A DNA stretch of 28,189 nucleotides from an uncultured Oscillibacter sp. (GCA_934574045.1 CAKTMK010000032.1:1-28189), one strand, 5' to 3'; shown: positions 15,734 to 23,876, counted from the stretch's first letter. The notes: generated by a model from the letters alone, not told the origin. Translations and numbers: made by a program.

Positions 15734-16114
15734 TTACAGAATATTCTTGATGGAGAACCGTTCCATCTCCGCCAGCAGACCGAGCTGATGGGAAAGCCCG
15801 GCCAGCTCCGAGGAAAGCTCCGCGCCGTCCTGCGCGGCGATGAACGCGGCGCACCGGCGGTAGAGCGCGTCCGCGCTGTCCACTGCGTCGTGCTCCGCCA
15901 CGATGTGAAGATAGGTCTGCCGGGCTGCCCATCCGTCATAGGATCGAGAGAGGGCGGACGACGCACCGGACCAGTCCTCCCGCTGGGCAGACTGCTCCAC
16001 CGCGCGCAGCTCCTCCTGCCAGCGGGCGGTATGGGTCTCCATGGCGCGGCAGTTGAGCGCCGAGCCGATCAGAATCGCCGCCAGCAGCGTCAGCGGCGTG
16101 AGCCATGCCTTCAT
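15734..16114 (-). CDS. DUF4363 family protein
   Basis: This 126-residue protein has one N-terminal hydrophobic segment (about residues 5-20, LTPLTLLAAILIGSAL) and then a helical extracytoplasmic region. That region has the Trp-containing SxxxW repeats and the H-x-E-x-D-A-V-D segment seen in DUF4363 proteins. The function of the family is unknown. The ATG overlaps the stop of the DUF421 gene in an ATGA junction, with AAAGGAGG inside the upstream gene, so the two are translated together. Pairing of DUF421 and DUF4363 genes is common in spore-forming Firmicutes, which suggests a joint membrane complex; this is inference from gene order. Confidence 0.8.
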   Translation of the reverse strand: MKAWLTPLTLLAAILIGSALNCRAMETHTARWQEELRAVEQSAQREDWSGASSALSRSYDGWAARQTYLHIVAEHDAVDSADALYRRCAAFIAAQDGAELSSELAGLSHQLGLLAEMERFSIKNIL

Positions 16115-16794
16115 TCAGACGCCTCCTTTGGAATGCACACAGTTTTTCCCTGCTCGTCAACGGTCATGAGGAACACCTGCCGGTGATCGGAAAGGCCCTG
16201 CCGCTTGAGCTGGGCGCGGAGCCACTTCAGGTCCCGACCGCAGCGCTGGAGATTCTGCGTGATGAGCCGCCCGTCGTTGATGAGAATGACGGGAAGGGAA
16301 ACGCCGTCCTCCGGAGAGACGCCCAGATCCCGCGCCGCGGGCGGCTGGGCCGACGGCCACGGCAGCACGGAGAGCTGGCCGGAGTTTTCCAGCACGGCGT
16401 ATTTCACGTCCTTCAGGTCGCATACGCCCTGCGCCCGCAGCTCCTCCAGAAGCTCGTCCAGTGTGAAGCGGTTTTTGCGCATGGCGTCCTGCCGGAGCTT
16501 TCCACGGTCGATGAGTACTGTGGGCGAGCCGCACAGCACCCGCCGCAGCCGCACGGAGCGCAGCGAGAGCTGGCTGAGCAGCATGGACAGCGAGAGCAGC
16601 GTCAGGATCGGGATCACGCCGGAGAGCAGCGGGATGCCGAAGTCCTGCATCGGCACCGTCGCAAGGTCTGAGAGCATCATGGTGAGCACCAGCTCGCTGG
16701 GCTCCAGCTCGCCGATCTGCCGCTTGCCCATCAGGCGCAGGCCTGCCATAATGAGGAAATAGAGGATCACAGTCCGCAGGAATGCGGTGGCCAT
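16111..16794 (-). CDS. DUF421 (YetF/YdfS/YkjA-like) membrane protein
   Basis: The 227-residue protein has three N-terminal hydrophobic segments (about residues 3-20, 35-50, 57-80). The family motif LRLMGKRQIGELEPSELV lies between the first two. A cytoplasmic part follows with the PTVLIDRGKL segment, the LRAQGVCDLKDVKYAVLENSGQLSV block and the C-terminal LPVILINDGRLI region. This is the full DUF421 layout. Some members are incorporated into or act on spores, but the biochemical role is not established. A GTG lies two codons upstream, but the ATG at 16794 is chosen because AAGGGGG is correctly spaced from it. It heads a two-gene operon with DUF4363. Confidence 0.88.
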   Translation of the reverse strand: MATAFLRTVILYFLIMAGLRLMGKRQIGELEPSELVLTMMLSDLATVPMQDFGIPLLSGVIPILTLLSLSMLLSQLSLRSVRLRRVLCGSPTVLIDRGKLRQDAMRKNRFTLDELLEELRAQGVCDLKDVKYAVLENSGQLSVLPWPSAQPPAARDLGVSPEDGVSLPVILINDGRLITQNLQRCGRDLKWLRAQLKRQGLSDHRQVFLMTVDEQGKTVCIPKEASE

Positions 16795-16946
16795 AGTCAC
16801 GCCCCCTTTCAGACAGTATCTGCCGAGAGGGCTGGGCGTATGCGCGCCGGAAGGGCGCGGATGAAACGCGGATAACGCTCCGCTCCGGCGGAGATTATCA
16901 TATAGACGCAGAGCAGGAAAGGAGGATCACGGGAACACCCGTCATG

Positions 16947-17090
16947 AGCGCCATGTGCCCCCGGAGCACGTCTCCGGCGGGATAACGAGGTGAGGGGAGT
17001 ATCGAAGTTTCGGCGGATGCCCCTCCGCGTCCGCGGACGCGTCACGCAGACCCACAAATATGCGGGCGACCGCAAAACAGAAGGGCTGCG
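16947..17090 (+). ncRNA. glmS ribozyme/riboswitch (glucosamine-6-phosphate responsive)
   Basis: The leader of glmS carries the conserved glmS ribozyme elements in order. The sequence A-GCGCC (A at 16947, G at 16948) marks the expected self-cleavage site between A-1 and G1. P1 is formed by CCC plus CCGGAG (16958-16966) with CTCCGG plus GGG (16972-16981). The core has CGAGG, then GAGGGG (16992-16997) pairing with CCCCTC (17020-17025), and the conserved ATCGAA and TCGGCGGATGC segment between them. P3 is CGCGTCC/GGACGCG (17026-17041). P4 is GCAG..CCC with GGG.CTGC (17046-17089), and P4.1 is TGCGG-GCGA-CCGCA (17061-17074). In known examples glucosamine 6-phosphate acts as the cofactor for cleavage, and the cleaved mRNA is degraded, lowering GlmS. 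Placement about 140 bases before glmS fits. Confidence 0.93.
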
Positions 17091-17108
17091 ACCGCGAAAA
17101 AAGCGACA

Positions 17109-17191
17109 AATCCTCTGCGCGTTTGTCCTTTTGACACCCAGCCGGCCCGGCGGAAGCAGGATCGGCTGTGACTGGCCGGCGCTGCGCCGGC
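17109..17191 (+). other. glmS leader downstream of the ribozyme
   Basis: The stretch between ribozyme and glmS holds an AT-rich inverted repeat (ACAAA ... TTTGT, about 17106-17126) followed by CCTTTT, and a GC-rich hairpin GCCGGCG-CTG-CGCCGGC (17175-17191) about 20 bases before the AGGAGG ribosome site. No reading frame of interest was seen. The hairpins might influence stability of the 3' cleavage product; this is speculative. Confidence 0.3.
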
Positions 17192-17226
17192 AAAAGACAA
17201 ATTGATATCAGGAGGATCTTTCTTTT

Positions 17227-19065
<1,839 letters not shown>

Positions 19066-19092
19066 GAACTTTCCAATCAGTCTGAAATGGGG

Positions 19093-19128
19093 AGCGCCCG
19101 GGAGAGCCAGCGGGCTTTTCCGGGCGCT
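19093..19128 (+). other. GC-rich stem-loop after glmS, possible terminator
   Basis: AGCGCCCGG (19093-19101) pairs with CCGGGCGCT (19120-19128) across an 18-base loop, 28 bases after the glmS stop. No clean T-run follows, so termination is uncertain. A second perfect hairpin, CCCGGCGG-AGCA-CCGCCGGG, lies at 19153-19172, just upstream of the next gene. Confidence 0.4.
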
Positions 19129-19200
19129 TCCGTCGGTCGTAACTGAAAGCGTCCCGGCGGAGCACCGCCGGGAGAAAGAGAGCGTCTGGGAGGGAGCAGC

Positions 19201-19689
19201 ATGACAGCCGCACAGTGCATGGAAAAGATGATCGCTTTTTCCGGCGGGAACATTCACGACATTGACCACTTCATCCGCGTCTGGACGTACGCGGCGACCA
19301 TCGGGCGGCTGGAGGGACTGGACCCGGAGACGCAGCTTACCCTTGAGATCGCGGCCATCGTTCACGACATTGCCTGCCCGCTGTGCCGGGAGAAGTACGG
19401 CCATGCCGACGGCCCGCATCAGGAGACGGAGGGAGCGCGGATGACCGCGGAGTTTCTGGCGGATTCCGGCCTGCCGCAGGCTCAGCGGGACCGAATTGCG
19501 CATCTCGTGGGCCGTCACCACACGCTCACCGGCATCGACGGTCAGGACCTTCAGATCCTGATCGAGGCGGACTACCTTGCTAACGCCACGGAGAACGGAT
19601 ACGGCCGCGAAAACGCCGAAAACTTTCTGCGCCGGATCGCCCGGACGGAGAGCGGCAAGCGGCTGATCCGCTCCGTGCTCTGCCCCTGA
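19201..19689 (+). CDS. HD-domain phosphohydrolase
   Basis: The 162-residue protein is a single HD domain. Visible metal ligands are His23 (IDHF), His55-Asp56 (IVHDIACP), the His106-His107 pair in GRHH, and Asp124 (EADYLANA). HD proteins are metal-dependent phosphohydrolases, often acting on nucleotides; the substrate is not predictable here. An unusual detail is the CPLCREKYGHADGPH insertion after the HD, which adds two cysteines and more histidines. AGGGAG lies just before the ATG. It follows glmS by 135 bases containing two hairpins, so co-transcription is uncertain. A very strong terminator follows. Confidence 0.85.
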   Translation: MTAAQCMEKMIAFSGGNIHDIDHFIRVWTYAATIGRLEGLDPETQLTLEIAAIVHDIACPLCREKYGHADGPHQETEGARMTAEFLADSGLPQAQRDRIAHLVGRHHTLTGIDGQDLQILIEADYLANATENGYGRENAENFLRRIARTESGKRLIRSVLCP

Positions 19690-19707
19690 CCGGCGGACAG
19701 AAGCGAA

Positions 19708-19744
19708 CAGCGCCCGTCTCCGCACTTGGCGGAGACGGGCGCTG
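19708..19744. terminator. Bidirectional terminator between convergent HD gene and AEC transporter
   Basis: CAGCGCCCGTCTCCGC (19708-19723) pairs perfectly with the sequence at 19729-19744 around a five-base loop ACTTG, giving a 16-bp stem. The flanking T-rich tails are moderate (GTTTTG a few bases beyond the plus-strand side). Confidence 0.75.
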
Positions 19745-19757
19745 AATCCGTTTTGGG

Positions 19758-20702
19758 TCACATCAGTCCCAGCGTGCGCAGCAGGAAGGTCCAGCAGAAG
19801 ATGGTGAAGATGGAGACAACGGTGGTGCAGCATACCAGCTGACCGGCCAGCGGCCCGTCCGCGTCCATGGCCACAGCCATGGGATAGGAGGCCACCGCCG
19901 TGGGCGCGCCGAAAAAGATCATCAGAGCGCACAGCGGCTCGTTCCGGAAGCCCAGCGCCACGCTCAGCGGCAGGAAGATCAGCGGGATCAGCACCATTCG
20001 GGCCAGCACGGCCCATGTCAGGATGCGGCGGTTGGACTGGGCCTGTCCAAGGTCCAGACTGACGCCCAGAGAGACGAAAGCGATGGTGGTGGTAACGCCC
20101 GCCAGATCCTTGATGACCGTGTAGATCAGGTCGGGGATCTGGATGCGCAGCGCCAGCAGCGTCAGCGCCAGCAAAGTGGCGATGATCATGGGATTTTTCA
20201 GGACGGAGATCAGCAGCTTCTTGGGGTCGGCGCTGCCGGAGCGGTTCAGCTCCAGCACCATGGTGGAGAACACGTTGATGAGCGGTACGATCAGCGCGCC
20301 GAACAGGGCTACGGTCCCCGCGCCGCCCTCACCGAACATAGACTCCGCCACCGCGATGCCGAAGAGGATGAAGTTGGGCCGGATCAGCGCTTGACCGACA
20401 GAGGCGGCGCTGGCGCTGTTTTTGATGAGACGGCGGGGGAGATACACCCCGGCCACGAAGAAGAGCAGCAGCATACATATCGGGATGTAAACAAAGCCCA
20501 GACCGCCAGAGTGGTGCAGCAGGTCGGATTCGTAGATATTCTTAAAAAGCAGTGTGGGCATGAACAGGCGGAAGCTCAGCACGTCTACCTTGCGCATGGA
20601 CGGACGGTCTATCAGACCGCCTTTCCGCACCAGCGCGCCAATGCCCATCAGGGCCGCCAGCGGGAAAACGACGCGCAGCGCCGTCATGAAATTTTCAAAC
20701 AT
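19758..20702 (-). CDS. AEC (auxin efflux carrier) family transporter
   Basis: The 314-residue protein is an integral membrane protein of the Mem_trans/AEC family with about ten hydrophobic segments in two similar halves. Typical features are the N-terminal LRVVFPLAALMGIGALVRKGGLID with the following VLSFRLFMPTLLFKNIYES, the central break with LKNPMIIATLLALTLLAL, the second-half LAGVTTTIAFVSLGVSLDL, and the FFGAPTAVASYPMAVAM motif near the C-terminus. Bacterial members export or take up small organic acids; the substrate is not evident. The ribosome site (GAGTGA) is weak. It is divergent from the DtxR/MntR-like regulator, with separate promoters in the 264-bp gap. Confidence 0.9.
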   Translation of the reverse strand: MFENFMTALRVVFPLAALMGIGALVRKGGLIDRPSMRKVDVLSFRLFMPTLLFKNIYESDLLHHSGGLGFVYIPICMLLLFFVAGVYLPRRLIKNSASAASVGQALIRPNFILFGIAVAESMFGEGGAGTVALFGALIVPLINVFSTMVLELNRSGSADPKKLLISVLKNPMIIATLLALTLLALRIQIPDLIYTVIKDLAGVTTTIAFVSLGVSLDLGQAQSNRRILTWAVLARMVLIPLIFLPLSVALGFRNEPLCALMIFFGAPTAVASYPMAVAMDADGPLAGQLVCCTTVVSIFTIFCWTFLLRTLGLM

Positions 20703-20783
20703 CGGTAATCACTCGATTCCAGAAAGTGGTTTTTCCGGGAAAAATGTGTGAAGAATCTGCCAAAAAGAGCCGGAAACATGTTT

Positions 20784-20812
20784 ATCATAGCACCTTTGCC
20801 GCAAGTCTGCAA
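20784..20812 (-). promoter_or_regulatory. Sigma-A promoter of the AEC transporter gene
   Basis: On the minus strand, TTGCAG (20812-20807), 17 bp and TATGAT (20789-20784) are present. The leader to the ATG would be about 75 bases. Confidence 0.6.
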
Positions 20813-20864
20813 CCGTCTTGCCGGAGGAAATGCGATTTTCCGAAAAAGTTCACAGCTTTTTGGC

Positions 20865-20892
20865 TTGCAAATTTCTCCGTTTGTGCTAACAT
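20865..20892 (+). promoter_or_regulatory. Candidate sigma-A promoter of the DtxR/MntR-like gene
   Basis: TTGCAA (20865-20870), a 16-bp spacer and TAACAT (20887-20892) precede the gene. The -10 is inside a palindrome. Confidence 0.45.
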
Positions 20893-20910
20893 AGATATAT
20901 TAGCTATGTT
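20888..20910. promoter_or_regulatory. Palindromic operator candidate for the DtxR/MntR-like regulator
   Basis: AACATAG (20888-20894) and CTATGTT (20904-20910) form a 7-bp inverted repeat around an AT-rich nine-base centre. It overlaps the presumed -10 and start of transcription of the regulator gene. The 23-bp length and position suit a dimeric winged-helix repressor. Autoregulation is inferred. Confidence 0.5.
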
Positions 20911-20966
20911 CGCCGCCGAGGGCGGCGCGGCTGACCGGAAATCTGAAAGAAAGCAGAGGCAGGACT

Positions 20967-21347
20967 ATGGTGATCCATGAGTCGGCGGAGGACTATCTGG
21001 AGTCGATCCTGATCGTGCAGGAGCGGCTGGGGTCCGTGCGCTCCATTGATATCGTCAACGAATTGGGCTATTCCAAGCCCAGCGTCAGCATTGCGATGAA
21101 GAAGCTGCGGGAAAATGGGTACATCTCCATGGCGGCGGACGGGACCATCACGCTGAACGACAGCGGGCTGGAGGTGGCGTCCCGGGTCTACGGACGGCAC
21201 AAGACGCTCACCCGGCTCTTTACGCTGCTGGGTGTTTCGCCGGAGATCGCGGCGGAGGACGCCTGCAAGGTCGAGCACGACCTGAACGAGGAGACCTTTG
21301 CGCGGATCAAGGAATTTGTTCAGAAGCACGAGCCGGCGGAGCGGTAA
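20967..21347 (+). CDS. DtxR/MntR-family metal-dependent transcriptional regulator
   Basis: The 126-residue protein has the family's N-terminal winged helix (about 1-65; SAEDYLESI, then IVNELGYSKPSVSIAMKKLRENGYI as the helix-turn-helix) and the dimerisation domain (about 66-126). Likely metal ligands by position are Asp9, Glu12 and His78, plus Cys100, Glu103 and His104 (DACKVEH). Bacillus MntR has Glu where Cys100 sits, whereas the iron regulators DtxR/IdeR have Cys, so the site looks mixed and the metal cannot be assigned from motifs alone. There is no C-terminal SH3-like domain. The start is the ATG after AGAGGCAGGA. A palindrome covers the promoter. No metal transporter is adjacent. Confidence 0.88.
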   Translation: MVIHESAEDYLESILIVQERLGSVRSIDIVNELGYSKPSVSIAMKKLRENGYISMAADGTITLNDSGLEVASRVYGRHKTLTRLFTLLGVSPEIAAEDACKVEHDLNEETFARIKEFVQKHEPAER

Positions 21348-21358
21348 CGGCTCTGCCG

Positions 21359-21391
21359 TCGGCGGGGTCCATTGGGACCGCGCCGCTTTTT
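21359..21391 (+). terminator. Intrinsic terminator of the DtxR/MntR-like gene
   Basis: GGTCC-ATTG-GGACC (21366-21379) with additional imperfect outer GC pairs is followed by CGCTTTTT ending at 21391. Confidence 0.65.
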
Positions 21392-21463
21392 CCTGCCCGG
21401 AGCGCGCTGCTGCGGCTGAGGAAGAACCGCGCAGGAACACGTGGGCAGGGGAAACGTAGGAGA

Positions 21464-21490
21464 GAGAAGCATAGAGGGGAGAAGCATAGA
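21464..21490. repeat. Short tandem direct repeat
   Basis: GAGAAGCATAGA occurs at 21464-21475 and again at 21479-21490, a 15-base period, in the non-coding strip before the tsf terminator. It may be simple slippage; no function is evident. Confidence 0.5.
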
Positions 21491-21498
21491 TGAGAGAA

Positions 21499-21532
21499 AA
21501 AGCGCCTGTATCCAAACGGATACAGGCGCTTT
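21499..21532 (-). terminator. Intrinsic terminator of the rpsB-tsf operon
   Basis: A perfect 15-bp stem (21499-21513 with 21518-21532) around an AAAC loop is followed on the minus strand by a T-rich tail (CTTTTTCTCTC). It sits about 20 bases after the tsf stop. Confidence 0.9.
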
Positions 21533-21554
21533 GCGCATATACAGGGGAGGGAAA

Positions 21555-22472
21555 TCAGCCCTTCACCATGGAAGCGATCTCGTCAGCGAAGTTCTCCTGC
21601 TTCTTCTCAATGCCCTCGCCCTTCTCAAAGCGGACGGCGGAAGCGAACTCGATGGAACCGTCCAGCTCCTTGGCAGAGGCGGCGATATACTTCTCGACGC
21701 TCATGCTGTTGTCCTTGACGAACTCCTGCTGGAGCAGGCAGTTCTCCTCGTAGAACTTGTTCAGCTTGCCGGCGGCGATCTTCTCCTTCACCGCGTCGGG
21801 CTTGGAAGCCATCTTGGGATCGTTGGCCATCTGAGCGACCAGGATCTTCTTCTCCTCGTCCAAAACGTCCTGAGAAACCTGAGTCTTGTCCCAGAAGCGG
21901 GGATTCAGAGCGGCGATCTGCATGGCGACGTCCTTGCCAACGGTCTCCACCTTCTCGGCGGGCAGGTCGGTCTTGAAGTTCACCAGCACGCCGATCTTGC
22001 CGCCGGCGTGGACGTAGGGAACGGAAACGCCCTCGGCAAAGCGGGCGAAGCGGCGGACCTTGATGTTCTCGCCGATGACGAGGACCATCTCCTGCTGCTG
22101 CTGGGTCACGGTCAGGTCGGTGCCGTCGTACTTGCACTCCATCAGCGCGTCCAGATCGGCGGGCGCCTGCTTGGCGACCGTGGCGGCCACGCCCTTGACG
22201 AAGTCCACAAACTTCTCGTTCTTGCCGACGAAGTCGGTCTCGGCGTTGACCTCGACCACAACGCCTACGCCGTCCACCACGGCGGCGTAAGCCATGCCCT
22301 CGGCGGCGACGCGGCTGGCCTTCTTCGCGGAGGCGGCCATGCCCTTCTCGCGCAGCCACTCAACGGCCTTGTCAATGTCGCCGTCGGTAGCGGCCAGAGC
22401 CTTCTTGCAGTCCATCATGCCCACGCCGGTCATTTCGCGCAGGTTCTTAACATCAGCGGCAGTAATAGCCAT
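21555..22472 (-). CDS. tsf: Elongation factor Ts
   Basis: EF-Ts regenerates EF-Tu-GTP by displacing GDP. The 305-residue protein has the N-terminal UBA-like domain (about 1-55; VKNLREMTGVGMMDCKKAL and DGDIDKAVEWLREKG), then the core with VEVNAETDFVGKNEKF, which contacts EF-Tu, and a C-terminal region ending in the RFEKGEGIEKKQENFADEI stretch. The frame extends five codons upstream, but the ATG at 22472 is chosen because GGAGG lies eight bases before it and the protein then starts MAITAADV as in relatives. It follows rpsB by 52 bases and ends at a strong terminator; pyrH does not follow. Confidence 0.97.
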   Translation of the reverse strand: MAITAADVKNLREMTGVGMMDCKKALAATDGDIDKAVEWLREKGMAASAKKASRVAAEGMAYAAVVDGVGVVVEVNAETDFVGKNEKFVDFVKGVAATVAKQAPADLDALMECKYDGTDLTVTQQQQEMVLVIGENIKVRRFARFAEGVSVPYVHAGGKIGVLVNFKTDLPAEKVETVGKDVAMQIAALNPRFWDKTQVSQDVLDEEKKILVAQMANDPKMASKPDAVKEKIAAGKLNKFYEENCLLQQEFVKDNSMSVEKYIAASAKELDGSIEFASAVRFEKGEGIEKKQENFADEIASMVKG

Positions 22473-22524
22473 TTTGAATTCCTCCAATTTGATGATTTGG
22501 CGGGGCGGCGCCCCGGAAGCGTCC

Positions 22525-23262
22525 TTACTCGGCGGACTCGGCGGGAGCCTCGGCGGCCTCCTCCATCTGCTCGCCCTGCTTGCCCTCGAGCATGGCGTTG
22601 GCCATGATGGAGGAGATCAGCTTGATGGCGCGGATGGCGTCGTCGTTGCCGGGGATGACGTAATCGATCTCATCGGGGTCGCAGTTGGTGTCGGCGATGG
22701 CCACGACGGGGATGCCCAGCTTGTGCGCCTCGGCGATGGCGTTGCGCTCCTTGCGGGTGTCCACGATGAACAGCGCGCCGGGCAGGGTCTTCATGTTCTC
22801 AACGCCGCCCAGATACTTCTCCAGCTTGGCGATCTCGCCCAGGTGCTTCATGACTTCCTTCTTGGGCAGCATATCGAAGGTGCCGTCCTCCTGCATGGTC
22901 TTGAGCTGATGCAGACGGTCCACGCGGGTGCGCATGGTCTTGAAGTTGGTCATCATGCCGCCCAGCCACCGGGCGTTGACATAAAACTGGCCGCAGCGCT
23001 GCGCCTCCTCGCGGATGGCGTCCTGCGCCTGCTTCTTCGTACCCACGAACAGAAGGCTCTTGCCGTTGGCGGACAGGTCGCGCACGAAGTTGTATGCCTC
23101 CTCCAGCTTGCGGACGGTCTTCTGCAGATCAACGATATAGATGCCGTTGCGCTCCGTGTAGATATAGGGAGCCATCTTGGGGTTCCAGCGGCGGGTCTGA
23201 TGACCGAAGTGGACGCCCGCTTCCAGCAGGGACTTCATGGATACGATACTAGAATTTGCCAT
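22525..23262 (-). CDS. rpsB: 30S ribosomal protein S2
   Basis: S2 is a late-assembling small-subunit protein. The 245-residue protein contains MKSLLEAGVHFGHQTRRWNPKM at the N-terminus, YIYTERNGIYIVDLQKT, the FVGTKKQAQ and NARWLGGMMTNFKT motifs, the NAIAEAHKLGIPVVAIADTNCDP segment and the GNDDAIRAIKLI block. An acidic tail (EEAAEAPAESAE) ends it. The frame is open upstream, but the ATG at 23262 is chosen because GGAGG is correctly placed and the family start MANSSIVSMK follows. It is the first gene of a two-gene operon with tsf, under a good promoter and a structured leader. Confidence 0.98.
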   Translation of the reverse strand: MANSSIVSMKSLLEAGVHFGHQTRRWNPKMAPYIYTERNGIYIVDLQKTVRKLEEAYNFVRDLSANGKSLLFVGTKKQAQDAIREEAQRCGQFYVNARWLGGMMTNFKTMRTRVDRLHQLKTMQEDGTFDMLPKKEVMKHLGEIAKLEKYLGGVENMKTLPGALFIVDTRKERNAIAEAHKLGIPVVAIADTNCDPDEIDYVIPGNDDAIRAIKLISSIMANAMLEGKQGEQMEEAAEAPAESAE

Positions 23263-23297
23263 TTTGTTGTTCCTCCAATGTTGATTTAGTTTACCCT

Positions 23298-23335
23298 CTG
23301 GCGCTTCATCCCACCCGCCAGTTTTCACGGAAAAC
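23298..23335 (-). promoter_or_regulatory. Structured leader of rpsB (candidate S2 autoregulatory element)
   Basis: Two adjacent hairpins lie in the roughly 100-base rpsB leader: CTGGCG/CGCCAG (23298-23321) and GTTTTC-ACG-GAAAAC (23321-23335). Ribosomal-protein operons are often controlled by the protein binding its own leader; that use here is inference. Confidence 0.35.
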
Positions 23336-23373
23336 ACAGACGGGCAGTCCACAGCCATGCGTAATGCTGAAAT

Positions 23374-23402
23374 ATAATACCATAAGTTTCCCCCGAGCGC
23401 AA
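23374..23402 (-). promoter_or_regulatory. Sigma-A promoter of rpsB-tsf
   Basis: On the minus strand, TTGCGC (23402-23397), a 17-bp spacer and TATTAT (23379-23374) with a TGG extension are present. The DNA around the -10 is AT-rich. Confidence 0.7.
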
Positions 23403-23430
23403 GGGCTTTTTACGGAAAATGTGCGGAAAA

Positions 23431-23470
23431 TGAGCGGAGACCCCGCCGTTTTCCGCAGGATCTCCGCTCA
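23431..23470 (-). terminator. Intrinsic terminator of ylmC/ymxH
   Basis: TGAGCGGAGA (23431-23440) pairs with TCTCCGCTCA (23461-23470). On the minus strand the stem is followed by TTTTCC. The long loop contains further GC pairing. Confidence 0.6.
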
Positions 23471-23492
23471 CAGGCCCCAAAGCGCGGACCGC

Positions 23493-23777
23493 TCAGAGCT
23501 TGCGCCGCCTGCGGCGCTCCAGACGCGGATCGCGGCGCTCAAAGGGCTTATCGACGAGGATGATGTCGTCTCCGACGCGCTGGATGCACTCCCAGGGGAT
23601 GTAGTACTCCTCGCCCCGGCCGAACAGGCCGAAAAACCGGAACGGACCGTATACGATGATGGCGCACACCTGCCCCTCCGGCAGCTTCAGCTCCACGTCG
23701 GCGACGTAGCCCAGACGGCAGCCGTCGCAGATGTTGATGACCTCCTTGCACCGCATATCCCGCATCCTGCACTGCAT
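23493..23777 (-). CDS. YlmC/YmxH family sporulation protein (PRC-barrel-like)
   Basis: The 94-residue protein has the hallmark RCKEVINICDGCRLGYVADVEL near its N-terminus and a C-terminal block with IPWECIQRVGDDIILVD, which together form a PRC-barrel-like fold seen in YlmC/YmxH proteins. The tail is very basic (RRRRRKL). Family members are conserved in endospore formers and often sit near sigE/sigG; their biochemical role is not settled. The frame is open 30 codons further upstream, but the ATG at 23777 is chosen because GGGGGTGA precedes it and homology begins there. It is divergent from sigG across 165 bp. Confidence 0.85.
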   Translation of the reverse strand: MQCRMRDMRCKEVINICDGCRLGYVADVELKLPEGQVCAIIVYGPFRFFGLFGRGEEYYIPWECIQRVGDDIILVDKPFERRDPRLERRRRRKL

Positions 23778-23876
23778 ACTGCTCACCCCCCCGCAGGAGG
23801 GTATGACGGGGCGGGAATGTCCTATGCGGAAAAGCGGAGCGCCCGGCGGCGCGGCAAACCTCGACAAAACCTTCCA

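Noticed and set aside
15716..15747. Palindromes near the DUF4363 stop as an insertion-sequence end or attachment site
   Set aside because: There is no transposase or integrase, no matching second end and no target duplication in the window.
15427..15966. An N-terminal extension of nth by 180 codons
   Set aside because: The extension has no homology to the family, crosses the nth promoter and the DUF4363 gene, and lacks a ribosome site. The internal ATG at 15426 has a perfect one.
16896..16901. A TATCAT box upstream of the glmS ribozyme as the glmS promoter
   Set aside because: The matching -35 position reads TAACGC, which is a poor fit. A promoter must exist in this region but I cannot place it.
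20904..21515. A minus-strand frame covering the DtxR/MntR-like gene with a YASPLYASL-type repeat
   Set aside because: The repeated residues come from the short tandem DNA repeat at 21464-21490. The frame is antisense to a well-supported regulator.
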